DNA of 64,000 bases from JAFAXA01 sp963777325 (GCA_963777325.1 CAVZQE010000004.1:287872-351871); one strand, 5' to 3'. Positions 32,445-41,613 are shown, counted from the stretch's first letter. Translations and numbers: made by a program. The notes: generated by a model not told the origin, from the sequence alone.

Positions 32445-33656
32445 ATGGACCAGACACTCGCCGATCGCGCGCGCCCGGCGGACGTCATGCACGCGCTTCG
32501 TGACCGTTTTGCGCAGGTGCGAAACGAAACCGAGCGCCGGGCCGCTTTCCTGACCGATGAAGATCAATGCGTGCAGTCGATGCCGGATGCGAGCCCCGCG
32601 AAATGGCACCGCGCCCATACGACATGGTTCTTCGAACAGTTCGTCCTGCGTCCGCACGCGAGCGGCTACACGGAATTCGACCCCGCTTTCGGGTTCCTGT
32701 TCAATTCCTATTACGAAACGGTCGGCCCGCGCCACCCGAGGCCGAGCCGTGGCCTGCTGACCCGCCCGGGCGCCGGGGCGGTCCGCAAGTACCGGGTGCA
32801 TGTCGACGCCGCCATGCAGAAATTGCTAGGGGGCGTCGCCGACAAGCATCTGACGGAACTGGTGGTGCTCGGGCTAAATCACGAGCAGCAGCACCAGGAG
32901 TTGCTGGTCACCGACATGCTGCACGCTCTCGCGCAAAATCCGCTGCTGCCCGCGATGATGCCGGACTGGCGCGAGCCAGCGGGCGCGACCGGGCCGGCCC
33001 GGATGCTGCGGCAGGAGGGCGGCATCGTCGAGATCGGCGACACGGGCGAGGGTTTCGCGTTCGACAACGAGCAGCCCCGGCATCGCGTCCTGCTGCGGCC
33101 CTACGCCATCGCCGATCGGCTGGTGCGCAACGCCGACTGGCTCGACTTCATGCAGGACGGCGGCTACCGCACGCCGACGCTCTGGATGGCGGACGGCTTC
33201 GCGCAAGCTCAGGCGCAGGACTGGAAGGCGCCCCTCTACTGGCGTCAGCGCGACGGCGGGTGGTGGCAGATGGGTCCGGGCGGCCTCGCGCCGCTCGATC
33301 CCGCTTCGCCCGTCCGCCATGTGAGCTGGTACGAGGCGGATGCTTTCGCGCGCTGGGCCGGTGCGCGTCTGCCCACCGAGGCGGAGTGGGAGCATGCCGC
33401 CGGAGACCATCGCATGCGCGAACTCACGAGCCATGTCTGGCAGTGGACGGCCAGCCCCTATGTCGCCTATCCCGGCTTCGCCGCCGCACCCGGCGCGATC
33501 GGCGAATACAATGGAAAGTTCATGGTCAACCAAATGACGCTGCGCGGCGGCTCGCTCGCGACGCCCGAGGGCCACCTTCGGGTCAGCTATCGCAACTTTT
33601 TCTACCCGGACAAGCGCTGGCAGTTTACCGGCCTGCGGCTCGCGCGCTGGGACTGA
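32445..33656 (+). CDS. egtB: Ergothioneine synthase EgtB (hercynine oxygenase)
   Basis: 403 residues. The N-terminal DinB-like domain carries the iron ligands in HRAHTTWFFEQF and LNHEQQHQELL (HxxxHxE). The C-terminal formylglycine-generating-enzyme-like domain includes HVSWYEADAFARWAGARLPT and YRNFFYPDKRWQFTGLRLAR. EgtB joins hercynine to a thiol donor with O2. egtD follows after 8 bases, so the two form an operon. Whether it prefers gamma-glutamylcysteine or cysteine cannot be read here. Confidence 0.93.
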   Translation: MDQTLADRARPADVMHALRDRFAQVRNETERRAAFLTDEDQCVQSMPDASPAKWHRAHTTWFFEQFVLRPHASGYTEFDPAFGFLFNSYYETVGPRHPRPSRGLLTRPGAGAVRKYRVHVDAAMQKLLGGVADKHLTELVVLGLNHEQQHQELLVTDMLHALAQNPLLPAMMPDWREPAGATGPARMLRQEGGIVEIGDTGEGFAFDNEQPRHRVLLRPYAIADRLVRNADWLDFMQDGGYRTPTLWMADGFAQAQAQDWKAPLYWRQRDGGWWQMGPGGLAPLDPASPVRHVSWYEADAFARWAGARLPTEAEWEHAAGDHRMRELTSHVWQWTASPYVAYPGFAAAPGAIGEYNGKFMVNQMTLRGGSLATPEGHLRVSYRNFFYPDKRWQFTGLRLARWD

Positions 33657-33664
33657 TTCGCACC

Positions 33665-34633
33665 ATGCCTGAAGGAACGCAGTCGATCCCGTATCCGCCC
33701 GGCCCACGCCGGCCCGATGTCGCGTCCGAGGCGCTGGACGGCCTGACCGCTCGCCCCAAGACGCTGCCGTCGAAGCTGTTCTACGACGAGGAGGGGTGCC
33801 GGCTGTTCGGCCTCATCACCGCGCTGCCGGAATACTATCCGACGCGGACGGAGATGGCCCTCCTGCGCCGGGTCGGAGCCGAGATCGGGCGCGCGGTTCC
33901 AGGCGGGGTCGTCATCGTCGAGTACGGCGCCGGCGACGAAGCCAAGGCGATGGTGCTGCTGGATGCGCTCGACAGTCCGCGCGCTTACGTGCCGATCGAC
34001 ATCGCCGGCGACGCGCTGGCCGCGGCGGCCGACCGTTTGCAGGCGCGGCGGCCGGAGCTCGGGGTGATCCCGCTTGCGCTCGACTTCCTGGCCCCGTTCG
34101 CCTTGCCGCGCGAGCTGCGCGGCTATCCGCATCTCGGCTTCTTTCCCGGCTCGACCATCGGCAACCTCGAACCGCGCGCGGCCAGGGCGTTTCTGCGCCA
34201 GGCCCTCGCCTCGCTCGGCCGCGGCGCCCAATTCCTGATAGGGGTCGATCTGCGCAAGGACGAGCGCGTCCTGATCCCCGCATACGACGATTCCGCGGGC
34301 GTGACCGCCGCCTTCAACCGCAACATGCTCGTGCGCCTCAATCGGGAGGCGGAGGCGGATTTCGACCTCGGTCGCTTCGAGCACGCGGCAATCTGGAACG
34401 ATGAGGAGAGCCGGATCGAGATGCACCTCGTCAGCCGTGGGGCGCAGGTCGCGCATGTCGCCGGGCACCGCATCGCCTTTGCCGCCGGAGAAAGTATCCA
34501 CACCGAGAACAGCTACAAGCACACCGTGGAGGGCTTCCGCGCCCTCGCCCAGTCCGCCGGCTGGCATCCGGCGCATGTATGGACGGACCCCGATGAATAC
34601 TTCTCGCTTCATCTTCTGCAAGCTGCGGCCTGA
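33665..34633 (+). CDS. egtD: L-histidine N-alpha-methyltransferase EgtD
   Basis: 322 residues. EgtD-specific segments: SKLFYDEEGCRLFGLITALP, EYYPTRTE, the SAM site VIVEYGAGDEAKA, LGFFPGSTIGNLEP and IGVDLRKDERVL. It makes hercynine (trimethyl-histidine), the EgtB substrate. No egtA, egtC or egtE is seen nearby. The last 41 bases overlap the next gene. Confidence 0.94.
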   Translation: MPEGTQSIPYPPGPRRPDVASEALDGLTARPKTLPSKLFYDEEGCRLFGLITALPEYYPTRTEMALLRRVGAEIGRAVPGGVVIVEYGAGDEAKAMVLLDALDSPRAYVPIDIAGDALAAAADRLQARRPELGVIPLALDFLAPFALPRELRGYPHLGFFPGSTIGNLEPRAARAFLRQALASLGRGAQFLIGVDLRKDERVLIPAYDDSAGVTAAFNRNMLVRLNREAEADFDLGRFEHAAIWNDEESRIEMHLVSRGAQVAHVAGHRIAFAAGESIHTENSYKHTVEGFRALAQSAGWHPAHVWTDPDEYFSLHLLQAAA

Positions 34634-34916
34634 CCTGGGCCGCCTCGCCTGCGCCGCCGCGATGGCGGTCGCGGCTCAAATCCTGCCGATGCCCGCCGGC
34701 GCGGCGACGACCGGAAATGCGGACCAGACGCCGGCGCATCCGCCCCAGGCGCAGCAGCTGATGCCTCCGGCCAGCCCCAATCGGGGCCTCATCCAGCCGC
34801 CGGCGGGCATTGATCCCGGAATTAAGGAGCCCGCACCGGATGCCCAGAAGTTCCCGATGCCGGTGCTCCGACCGCCCGGCACGCCGGGCGGCAACCCTCA
34901 AGTGGTTCCGAAGTAA
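34593..34916 (+). CDS. Small exported proline-rich protein
   Basis: 107 residues. MNTSRFIFCKLRPDLGRLAC plus AAAMAVAAQILPMPAGAA looks like a signal peptide with a cleavage site after AGAA. The mature part is rich in Pro and Gln and ends PVLRPPGTPGGNPQVVPK, a C-terminal pattern I have seen in small alphaproteobacterial exported proteins. It starts inside egtD in another frame (41-base overlap), which suggests cotranslation. Function unknown. Confidence 0.65.
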   Translation: MNTSRFIFCKLRPDLGRLACAAAMAVAAQILPMPAGAATTGNADQTPAHPPQAQQLMPPASPNRGLIQPPAGIDPGIKEPAPDAQKFPMPVLRPPGTPGGNPQVVPK

Positions 34917-34940
34917 GCCCGCGCCTCAAGGCGCGGGGCT
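34916..34940. terminator. Hairpin between two convergent genes
   Basis: AGCCC-GCGCC, loop TCAA, GGCGC-GGGGCT with one bulge. It covers the end of the proline-rich gene and the last codons of the DUF2934 gene. No T-run, so rho-independent termination is only possible, not shown. Confidence 0.35.
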
Positions 34941-35264
34941 GGGGGCCTTGACGGGGCTGCGACGGCCCTTGGGGGTCGCCTGAGTTTTCGCGGCGGGAGC
35001 AGCCCGCTTCGCGCCGCCGACCCGGACCGCACGGGGGGCCGGTGCGGAGGATCTCTCGCGAACAGTGTCCGGGACTTCCGCCGGAGTGACGGTGGCGTTC
35101 TGCGCGGCCTGCGCGGGAAACGACGGCGCCGGCGAGACCGCCTCCTCCAGGCCGAGGAGGCGCCGTGCTTCTTCCCAGTGTTCCCGATCGCGGCCGTGGG
35201 GGCGGCCTTCCTGTTCCCAAAGGAAATACGCGCGATCGCGTATGCGCTTGTCGACACTATCCAT
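34926..35264 (-). CDS. DUF2934 domain protein
   Basis: 112 residues from MDSVDKRIRDRAYFLWEQEG. The first 40 residues are a DUF2934 motif (RIRDRAYFLWEQEGRPHGRD then EHWEEA), followed by a disordered Pro/Ala/Lys-rich tail (AKRAAPAAKTQATPKGRRSP). The start was chosen at the ATG that begins the domain; an upstream ATG adds 20 unconserved residues. Function unknown. Confidence 0.8.
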   Translation of the reverse strand: MDSVDKRIRDRAYFLWEQEGRPHGRDREHWEEARRLLGLEEAVSPAPSFPAQAAQNATVTPAEVPDTVRERSSAPAPRAVRVGGAKRAAPAAKTQATPKGRRSPVKAPSPAP

Positions 35265-35292
35265 GTGTGCTCCTCGATTCGCTGTCATCGGC

Positions 35293-36120
35293 TTAACCGG
35301 GACAGGGAGACGCGGGACAGTCAACGAAAGAATAGGGGCCGGGGTGATCGTCCACGTAGGCGTGATGGGTCACGAACCCGGCGTTCCGCGTCCACCGATG
35401 CAGATGGAAGGCCGGCGGTTCGAGAATCAGCGCGCCGGCCGCGCGGGGTGCGAGGGAAAGCTCGATTTGATGCGCAACGGATGGGCCGGTCGAGGCGATC
35501 GCGCAGCCGACGCGCGCGAAGACGGGCCGGTGATGGTGGCCGCATATGATCCGCTCGACCTGCGGATGACGGGCAATCACGGAAGTAAACGCGTCCGCGT
35601 TGGTGAGATTGATCCGGTCCATGTGCTCGATGCCGCAGGTGAACGGCGGATGATGCATCGCGATCATCGTCGGCCGGTCCGGCGCCGCTTCCAGCGCGCG
35701 ATCGAGAAACGCAAGCCGGTCCTCGCACAGAATGCCGTGCGCGGCGCCATTGACGATCGTATCCAGCATGACCAGCCGGACCGGAAACTCGTCCACGACA
35801 TACTGGACGAAGCGTTCGTTCCGATCGACGCCGGGCATGTCGCCGAGATTGGCGCGAAACCGATCCCGGTCGTCGTGATTGCCAGGAATGACGTGAACCC
35901 GGCCGAGCCCATGTCTTTCGACAAGCGAACGGAACAGCTGGTACTCGCTGTCCAGCCCGCATTCGGTAAGGTCGCCGGTGATGACGATCGCATCCGGCTT
36001 CGGATCGAATGAAGCGACGGCCTCGAACGCCCGTTCCGCAAAGGCGTTCGTATCGACGATCGGATACGCGGCCTCGCCGGGAGGACAGAGATGCAGGTCC
36101 GTAAGCTGACAAATCAGCAT
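35293..36120 (-). CDS. Metallophosphoesterase, CpdA-like (3',5'-cyclic nucleotide phosphodiesterase family)
   Basis: 275 residues from MLICQLTDLHLCPPGEAAYP. The five calcineurin-type metal motifs are present: DLHL, GDLTECG, GNHDDR, MHHPPF and GHHHRP. The order and spacing fit CpdA-type class III cyclic nucleotide phosphodiesterases. No cyclase or CRP gene is next to it, so cAMP is a likely but unproven substrate. Confidence 0.85.
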   Translation of the reverse strand: MLICQLTDLHLCPPGEAAYPIVDTNAFAERAFEAVASFDPKPDAIVITGDLTECGLDSEYQLFRSLVERHGLGRVHVIPGNHDDRDRFRANLGDMPGVDRNERFVQYVVDEFPVRLVMLDTIVNGAAHGILCEDRLAFLDRALEAAPDRPTMIAMHHPPFTCGIEHMDRINLTNADAFTSVIARHPQVERIICGHHHRPVFARVGCAIASTGPSVAHQIELSLAPRAAGALILEPPAFHLHRWTRNAGFVTHHAYVDDHPGPYSFVDCPASPCPG

Positions 36121-36209
36121 TGCCGGACCCCGATGAATTCCGGACTCATGTCGGAATGATGGCATGCCCCAGATAGCGGCTGCATGATCCTGTGATGACG
36201 ACGCCTTCA

Positions 36210-36524
36210 TCATCGCCCGATCGTCTGCACGACCTCGAATCCCTCGAACTCGGGATGATCGAGATAGAGCGGCTTGTTGTCGCCAGCGTTGCGGTGCGCC
36301 TGGCGAAACTGCTCCGAGCGCGTCCAGTCCTCGAAAGCCGACCGGCTCCCCCAGATCGTGTGGGACGAGTAGAGCACGTAATCCTCCCGCTCGGGCCCCC
36401 GCAGCAGATGGAACCTGACGAAGCCGGGCACGCCTTCGAGAAACGTGTCGCGACTGGTCCAGACCTCCTCGAAGGCCGCTTCGCCGCCTCGCACCACCTT
36501 GAAGCGGTTCATCGCAATGAACAT
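36210..36524 (-). CDS. Antibiotic biosynthesis monooxygenase-fold protein, haem-degrading (HmoA/IsdG)-like
   Basis: 104 residues (MFIAMNRFKVVRGGEAAFEE ... EGFEVVQTIGR). The ABM fold is indicated by NRFKVVRGGEAAFEEVW and WGSRSAFEDWTRSEQFRQAH. An Asn near residue 6, a Trp near 60 and a His near 76 match the positions of the IsdG-type catalytic triad, so haem oxygenase activity is plausible. No iron-uptake genes are adjacent. Confidence 0.75.
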   Translation of the reverse strand: MFIAMNRFKVVRGGEAAFEEVWTSRDTFLEGVPGFVRFHLLRGPEREDYVLYSSHTIWGSRSAFEDWTRSEQFRQAHRNAGDNKPLYLDHPEFEGFEVVQTIGR

Positions 36525-36699
36525 TGGCCACCCTCCGCCATGTGCGTCGCCGTGCTTCCCATCTCCGGAGCGCGGCCGCGTCCTCAAACCTACTCCGGCT
36601 TGCGGGAGGCTGCGACCTCTGCGATAAGCGATTGAATTCTCGCCGGCGCACGTCTCACGGGGCCTACGCGACGATCTGGCCCGCTGCCGTGCTCCGAAC

Positions 36700-37275
36700 G
36701 TGAGGGAGCGGCGTTTGCCCGACGGTGGCCAGCATTTTCCCGCCTTGGTCCTGAACGCGGATTTCCGTCCCCTTTCGTATTTCCCGCTCTCGCTGTGGTC
36801 GTGGCAGGACGCCGTCAAGGCTGTCTTCCTCGACCGTGTCTCGGTCCTGAACGAGTACGAGACGGAAGTGCGGTCGCCGAGCATGGTGATGCGGCTGCCC
36901 AGCGTCATCGCCCTGAAGGACTACATTCCGGCCGCGCGCCGGCCGGCCTTCACGCGGTTCAACGTGTTCCTGCGCGACGGCTTCACCTGCCAGTACTGCA
37001 GCGAGCGGTCGGCCGCGCAGGATCTCACCTTCGACCACGTGATCCCCCGCAGCCGGGGTGGCCGGACCACATGGGAGAACGTCGTCGCCGCGTGCGGCGA
37101 CTGCAATCTGCGCAAAGGCTCGAAGCTGCCACGCGAGAGCGCCATGTATCCGCGCACCCACCCGAGACAGCCGACCACGTGGGAGTTGCAGGATAACGGC
37201 CGCGCATTCCCGCCAAACTACCTGCACCAGAGTTGGCGCGACTATCTGTACTGGGACAGCGAACTCGAAAGCTGA
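36700..37275 (+). CDS. HNH endonuclease
   Basis: 191 residues. N-terminal family region (PALVLNADFRPLSYFPLSLW), then the HNH nuclease: FTCQYC and AACGDCN as the zinc-binding CxxC pairs, with DHVIPRSRGGRTTWENVV as the catalytic core. This single-copy chromosomal HNH type is widespread in alphaproteobacteria and not tied to phage. The start is a GTG; a TTG a few codons later is possible. It converges on coq7 with a 10-base gap. Confidence 0.88.
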   Translation: MRERRLPDGGQHFPALVLNADFRPLSYFPLSLWSWQDAVKAVFLDRVSVLNEYETEVRSPSMVMRLPSVIALKDYIPAARRPAFTRFNVFLRDGFTCQYCSERSAAQDLTFDHVIPRSRGGRTTWENVVAACGDCNLRKGSKLPRESAMYPRTHPRQPTTWELQDNGRAFPPNYLHQSWRDYLYWDSELES

Positions 37276-37285
37276 GCGCGGCCGC

Positions 37286-37837
37286 TCAGATCCGCTCGCT
37301 CACCCGTATGGCGACCTTGCACCCGGCCCGGATCGCCGCATACAGCAAGCGATAGCCCGGCGTCTGCTCGGCTTCGTGCGCAATGCCGATGTCGCGATGT
37401 TCCAGCTCCTCGGCGCGAAAGCGCTCGATCGTCGCCTTCAGCTGCGGCTCGTCGTCGCCAAGGCTCTCGGCCTGTTCGGCATAGTGCTCGTCGATCGCCT
37501 CCTCCACCGCGACGGTGCAGGCCATGGCCGCCCGCTCCCCCAACACGGCCGTGGCGGCGCCGAGCGCGAACCCGGCCACGTGCCACAGCGGCAGCAACGC
37601 CGTCGGCCGCACCCGCCTCTCGCCAATCAGCCCGGCGAACGTATCGAGATGGACCTGCTCCTGCTCCTTCATGTGCCGCAGCAACTCGGCCTTGTCGCCG
37701 CGGCCGAGAACGGCGAGCTGCCCGGCGTAGATGCGCGCCGCGCCGTATTCGCCCGCGTGATCGACGCGGATCATGCGGGCGACTTCCTGAGCGGGCGGCA
37801 GATCGCCCGGCAGTCGCGCGCGCGGTGCATCGCTCAT
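37286..37837 (-). CDS. coq7: 2-polyprenyl-3-methyl-6-methoxy-1,4-benzoquinol monooxygenase (Coq7)
   Basis: 183 residues. Di-iron ligand motifs: RVDHAGEYGAARIYAGQ, MKEQEQVHLDTF, VEEAIDEHYAEQ and RAEELEHRDIG. It performs the last ring hydroxylation in ubiquinone synthesis at the membrane. The ATG overlaps the dsbB stop by 4 bases (ATGA), so the pair is probably coupled. Ubiquinol is the substrate of the bo3 oxidase further right. Confidence 0.94.
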   Translation of the reverse strand: MSDAPRARLPGDLPPAQEVARMIRVDHAGEYGAARIYAGQLAVLGRGDKAELLRHMKEQEQVHLDTFAGLIGERRVRPTALLPLWHVAGFALGAATAVLGERAAMACTVAVEEAIDEHYAEQAESLGDDEPQLKATIERFRAEELEHRDIGIAHEAEQTPGYRLLYAAIRAGCKVAIRVSERI

Positions 37838-38331
37838 CGCACATCTCTCCTTGTTCGCCATAGAAAGATGGCGAGGCCGCCGGCGAATGCCAGGGCATAG
37901 AGCAGGTTCATCGCCGCCATGGAGATCGGAAGGCCGGGCACGAGATAGGTCGGATCGTCGCAAGGCTTGGCGGGGCGGGCGGGCATCCGGGACAGCCGCT
38001 CGGCCATCGTCCCGCCGCTCGGCAGCGCCGGGGCGGCGCATTCCGGCAGCGGGCTCGGCCAGGCCTGGTCCTCGACGCCGACATGCACGACTGCGAGGGC
38101 AGCGGACACGATCATCGTCCCGACGACCAGCCACAGCAGTGCCCGGCTCACCCGCGCCGAGGCGACGAGCGCAAACGCGGACAGTATGACCGCCAGCCGG
38201 TACGGCCAGCGCTCCAGGAGGCAGAGCGCGCAGGGGACGAGACCGCCCCAGCGCTCGCTCGCCAGCGCGACCGCGAGCGCCGCGCCGGCGGCGACGAGGC
38301 TTGCCGTCGCGAGACCGAGGGGGCGTGTCAT
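37834..38331 (-). CDS. dsbB: Disulfide bond formation protein DsbB
   Basis: 165 residues with four membrane segments. The CALC motif near residue 34 corresponds to the first redox pair; PECAAP and KPCDDP carry the second pair in the periplasmic loop. DsbB reoxidises DsbA with quinone. An ATG 36 bases upstream would extend a non-hydrophobic N terminus and is less likely. Operon with coq7. Confidence 0.9.
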   Translation of the reverse strand: MTRPLGLATASLVAAGAALAVALASERWGGLVPCALCLLERWPYRLAVILSAFALVASARVSRALLWLVVGTMIVSAALAVVHVGVEDQAWPSPLPECAAPALPSGGTMAERLSRMPARPAKPCDDPTYLVPGLPISMAAMNLLYALAFAGGLAIFLWRTRRDVR

Positions 38332-38432
38332 GGAGCGCGATGTGCACGGGCCGGTGCGCCCTGACAAGCGCCGTTGCGGCCCGACGTGCCTCGCGCCTAC
38401 GGTCTCGGCACGCGGCCGGGGGATGGACGAAG

Positions 38433-39059
38433 ATGCGCACGCTTTGGGGACGGGCCAACTCAGCCAATGTCATGAAGGTGATCTGGCTGCTCGAGGAGCT
38501 TCGGCTTCCCTATGAGCGCGTCGATGTCGGCGGCCCGTTCGGGGGCACGGATACGCCGCAATACCGGGCCAAGAACCCGACTGGCCTCGTTCCAACCTTG
38601 CAGGAAGATGATTTCTCGTTATGGGAAAGCAACGTCATCCTGCGCTACCTTGCGGCCGCCAATCCGGGCGGCGTGTCGGTCTGGCCCGACGAGCCGCGCG
38701 CCCGCGCCCGTGTGGACCGCTGGATGGACAGCGAGCAGACACGCCTGTCTCGGGCGCAGAGCGTGATGTTCTGGGGTCTTGTCCGCACCCCTCCCGAAAA
38801 GCGCGATCATGCCGCGATCGCGGAGGCGATCAGGAATGCCGGCGCTGCCTACGCTCTGATCGCGGCGCCGCTCGAGCGATCCCCCTTCATTGCGGGCGAA
38901 CACCTGACGCTCGCGGATTTCGCCTGGGGACCGCATGTGCATCGCTGGCTGCGCCTGCACATCCCGGACCGGCCGGAGCAGCCGTCTCTCCGCCGATGGT
39001 ACGAGCGCCTGCTCGCCCGGCCCGCCTACGCGGCGCACGTCGCGACCGAGTTGAGCTGA
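38433..39059 (+). CDS. Glutathione S-transferase family protein
   Basis: 208 residues. Thioredoxin-like N-terminal domain (MRTLWGRANSANVMKVIWLL, NPTGLVPTLQ, WESNVILRYLA) and helical C-terminal domain (EHLTLADFAWGPHVHRWL). The ESN motif in place of ESxAI binds the gamma-glutamyl group. Substrate unknown. Divergent from dsbB and convergent with otsA. Confidence 0.9.
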   Translation: MRTLWGRANSANVMKVIWLLEELRLPYERVDVGGPFGGTDTPQYRAKNPTGLVPTLQEDDFSLWESNVILRYLAAANPGGVSVWPDEPRARARVDRWMDSEQTRLSRAQSVMFWGLVRTPPEKRDHAAIAEAIRNAGAAYALIAAPLERSPFIAGEHLTLADFAWGPHVHRWLRLHIPDRPEQPSLRRWYERLLARPAYAAHVATELS

Positions 39060-39068
39060 TGGCCGTCA

Positions 39069-40418
39069 CTACGCGCGCGCCGGACGGTCCTCGAGCGCGG
39101 CGATGAAGCTCCGCGCCCAGACCGCGGCCGTGTTCTTCTCGACGGCGTCCATCATGCTGCGCCAGCGCTGCTGCCGCTCGGCGGCGGGCATCAGCAAGGC
39201 CTGATGCAAGGCTTCCGCGGTCTCGTCGGGATCGTAGGGATTGACGAGGATCGCGCCGTCCAGCTCGGCGGCGGCGCCAGCGAAGCGCGACAGAACCAGC
39301 GCGCCCGGGTTGCTGGGCTCCTGCGCCGCCACATATTCCTTCGCCACGAGGTTCATGCCGTCGTGCAGCGGCGTCACCAAGCCGATCCTCGCCTTCCGGT
39401 AAAATCCCGCAAGCGTGTTGCGCGGAACCGCGCGGGTCAGATACCGCAGCGGCACCCAGTCGAACTCGGCATTTTCGCCGTTGATGCGACCGGCCAGTTC
39501 GTCGAGTTCCTTCCGCAACGCGCGATACTGGGCGACCTCGCCACGCGACACGGGAGCGACCTGGATCATGGTGACGTGGTTGCGGTGCTCGGGGAAGCGC
39601 TTCAGCAGCTGCGCGAGGCCCCGGAACCGGTGCGGGATGCCTTTCGAGTAATCGAGGCGATCGACGCCGACGATGAGGGAGCGGTCGCCGAGGCTCTGGC
39701 GCAGGCGGGCCGCGTCGGGGCTTGTCTCCGCCTTGCGGGCGGTGGCCGCGAACGATTTCGGGTTGATGCCGATGGGAAAGGCCCGGGCGGGCGGCGCATC
39801 GATCCCGAGCTGGTCGAACGCTTCGTTGAGGTGATCCGCGTCTTCCGGAATCTGCACGCCGATCAGGTCGTAGGCCGCGAAGTCGCGCAACAGCCGGTCG
39901 GCGCGAGGCAAGGACAGGAACAGCGCTGCAGCCGGGAACGGCACGTGCAGGAAAAAGCCGATGCGCGACGTGACGCCCGCGCGCCTGAGCGCCGCTCCCA
40001 GCGGAACGAGATGGTAGTCGTGGACCCAGACGAGATCGTCGGGCCGCAGCAACGGCGCCAGCGCCTCGGCGAACGCGGCGTTGATGGCGTAATACGCCTC
40101 CATGTCCGAACGCCGGAACTCGGCAAGACCCATGCGCGAGTGCAGCAACGGCCAGAGCATGCCGTTGGAGAAGCCTTCGTAATAGGAATGGAACGATTTC
40201 TCCGGCAGATCGAGCGTCGCGAAGGTCAGCTGGCCGGCCTTCGTGATCGCGGGCGAGGGCGCCGGCCCATCGTCGGGGGCGGTGCCGCCCGACCAGCCGA
40301 ACCACATCGTTTCCCGGCCGTGGATCGCGTCACGCAGCGCGATCGCCAGCCCTCCCGCAAGGTTGCCCCGCTCTCTCGGCTGGGGCACCCGGTTGGAGAC
40401 GATTACAAGCCGGGCCAA
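39069..40418 (-). CDS. otsA: Trehalose-6-phosphate synthase
   Basis: 449 residues of glycosyltransferase family 20. Motifs: VIVSNRVPQP near the N terminus, GNLAGGLAIAL, VWVHDYHLVPLGAALR, VGVDRLDYSKGIPHRF and TPLHDGMNLVAKEYVAAQ. It transfers glucose from a nucleotide donor to glucose-6-phosphate. I choose a TTG start preceded by GGAGG; an ATG 36 bases upstream lies inside otsB and gives a basic non-family extension. It overlaps the end of otsB. Confidence 0.94.
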   Translation of the reverse strand: MARLVIVSNRVPQPRERGNLAGGLAIALRDAIHGRETMWFGWSGGTAPDDGPAPSPAITKAGQLTFATLDLPEKSFHSYYEGFSNGMLWPLLHSRMGLAEFRRSDMEAYYAINAAFAEALAPLLRPDDLVWVHDYHLVPLGAALRRAGVTSRIGFFLHVPFPAAALFLSLPRADRLLRDFAAYDLIGVQIPEDADHLNEAFDQLGIDAPPARAFPIGINPKSFAATARKAETSPDAARLRQSLGDRSLIVGVDRLDYSKGIPHRFRGLAQLLKRFPEHRNHVTMIQVAPVSRGEVAQYRALRKELDELAGRINGENAEFDWVPLRYLTRAVPRNTLAGFYRKARIGLVTPLHDGMNLVAKEYVAAQEPSNPGALVLSRFAGAAAELDGAILVNPYDPDETAEALHQALLMPAAERQQRWRSMMDAVEKNTAAVWARSFIAALEDRPARA

Positions 40419-41146
40419 GCGTCCTCCCTTCCGCGCGCGGCACGGGCGAGCCACGCGCGCACGCCCGCCGCCGTGCCGAAGCGCTCCGGCACGCGCAGCC
40501 CCGTCCCGCCGAGCCGCTCCGCCTGCGCGATGCCGTCCTCGTCCGTCACATCATCGCCAACGAAAATCGGCAGGCGCCCCGTGAACGGCGGCTCCGCCAT
40601 CACGGCGGCGACGGCCGTGCCCTTATCCGCGCCGCGCGGCTTGACCTCCCAGGCTTTGCGCGCGGCATCAGCAGGAACTGCTCGGAGCCTCGACCAGCGG
40701 CGCGATCGTTTCGCGCAGCACCGCGCCGAATTGCGGCGCCTCGCGGTAATGCAGCACGAAACCGTGCGCCTTGGACTCGAACCGCGTGCCGGGGCAGGCG
40801 CTGACGATGCGCGTCGCCGCCGCGACCCAGTCGGAAGGCGGCGTGGGCAGCGTCATGCGCTCGATCGGGCGCCCGGCGCATGCCGGATCGCGCCGCCGTG
40901 CTCGCCCGCGACCGCGAAGGGAATGCCGGGCAGCAGCGCGTCGATCTGCTCGATCGGGCGTCCGCTAATCACGGCGAGCGCATCGCCGAGCCGGGCGCGC
41001 AGGCGGGCGAGATCGTCGGCCAAGCCAGTCGCCACCTCCACGGCTTCCGGACGCGGGGCGATGTCCACAAGCGTCCCGTCCAGGTCGAGCAGAAGCGCCG
41101 CCCGCGCGAAGGGCGGCAGGCTAACGGGGGAAAGGTGGTCGGACAT
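40403..41146 (-). CDS. otsB: Trehalose-6-phosphate phosphatase, several frame breaks
   Basis: Three collinear pieces: MSDHLSPVSLPPFARAALLL followed by LDGTLVDIAPRPEAVE (HAD motif DLDGT) to GGAIRHAPG; MTLPTPPSDWVAAATRIV to LRETIAPLVEAPSS; and KAWEVKPRGADKGTAVAAVM to FVGDDVTDEDGIAQAE (HAD motif GDD). Together they make a full HAD-family OtsB of about 245 residues. Breaks lie near 40.87 and 40.68 kb (at least two there). These are the leftmost breaks of the indel-dense block. Confidence 0.85.
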
Positions 41147-41202
41147 GCCGTGCCGAACCTCGCTGGACGATGGCGGTTGCATAAGTCAAGGCGGAAAGGC
41201 CG

Positions 41203-41613
41203 TCAGGACCGGCAGCCGGTCACGCGCACATCGTAGATCGGATGTTCGAGCATGGACACGACGGCGCGGACGCAAGCATCCAGCCGGAAAAGCCGGGCTC
41301 GCCTTCGTGGGAATCGCGGATCACCAGAAAGGCGGTCGCGTCCCTGGCCTGATCCGGCGGCCGCACGTAGCAGGACTCGACCTTGATCGAAAGCGAGCCG
41401 AACGTCGCGGTGTCCCCGGCCTTGACGACCAGCAAGGCCCGCCTCGCATTCACCTTGTCGAGCGCCTGCACCTCGGCATAGGGCTTCGCGACCCAGGAAG
41501 GCGCGGGAGCCGGCTGACCGGCCGACGACCTCGACATCGTCCGCCCAGACAGCGCCGGACGCGAGCAGGATCGCCGCGCCGAGACCGGCGCTCCGAAGCA
41601 CGCGAGGCCGCAT
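41203..41613 (-). CDS. DUF2155 family exported protein, frame breaks
   Basis: Signal-like start MRPRVLRSAGLGAAILLASG then AVWADDVEVV. The core DUF2155 pattern continues in a second frame (VQALDKVNARRALLVVKAGD, SLSIKVESCYVRPPDQARD, FLVIRDSHEGEPGFSGWM) and ends in a third (SMLEHPIYDVRVTGCRS). At least two indels. DUF2155 proteins are alphaproteobacterial periplasmic proteins found next to the mla and NDUFA12 genes, as here; function unknown. Confidence 0.75.
   Translation of the reverse strand: MRPRVLRSAGLGAAILLASGAVWADDVEVVGRSAGSRAFLGREALCRGAGARQGECEAGLAGRQGRGHRDVRLAFDQGRVLLRAAAGSGQGRDRLSGDPRFPRRRARLFRLDACVRAVVSMLEHPIYDVRVTGCRS

Noticed and set aside
32364..32801. A 145-codon minus-strand frame opposite the start of egtB
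   Set aside because: Antisense to conserved egtB codons with no domain or ribosome-binding site.
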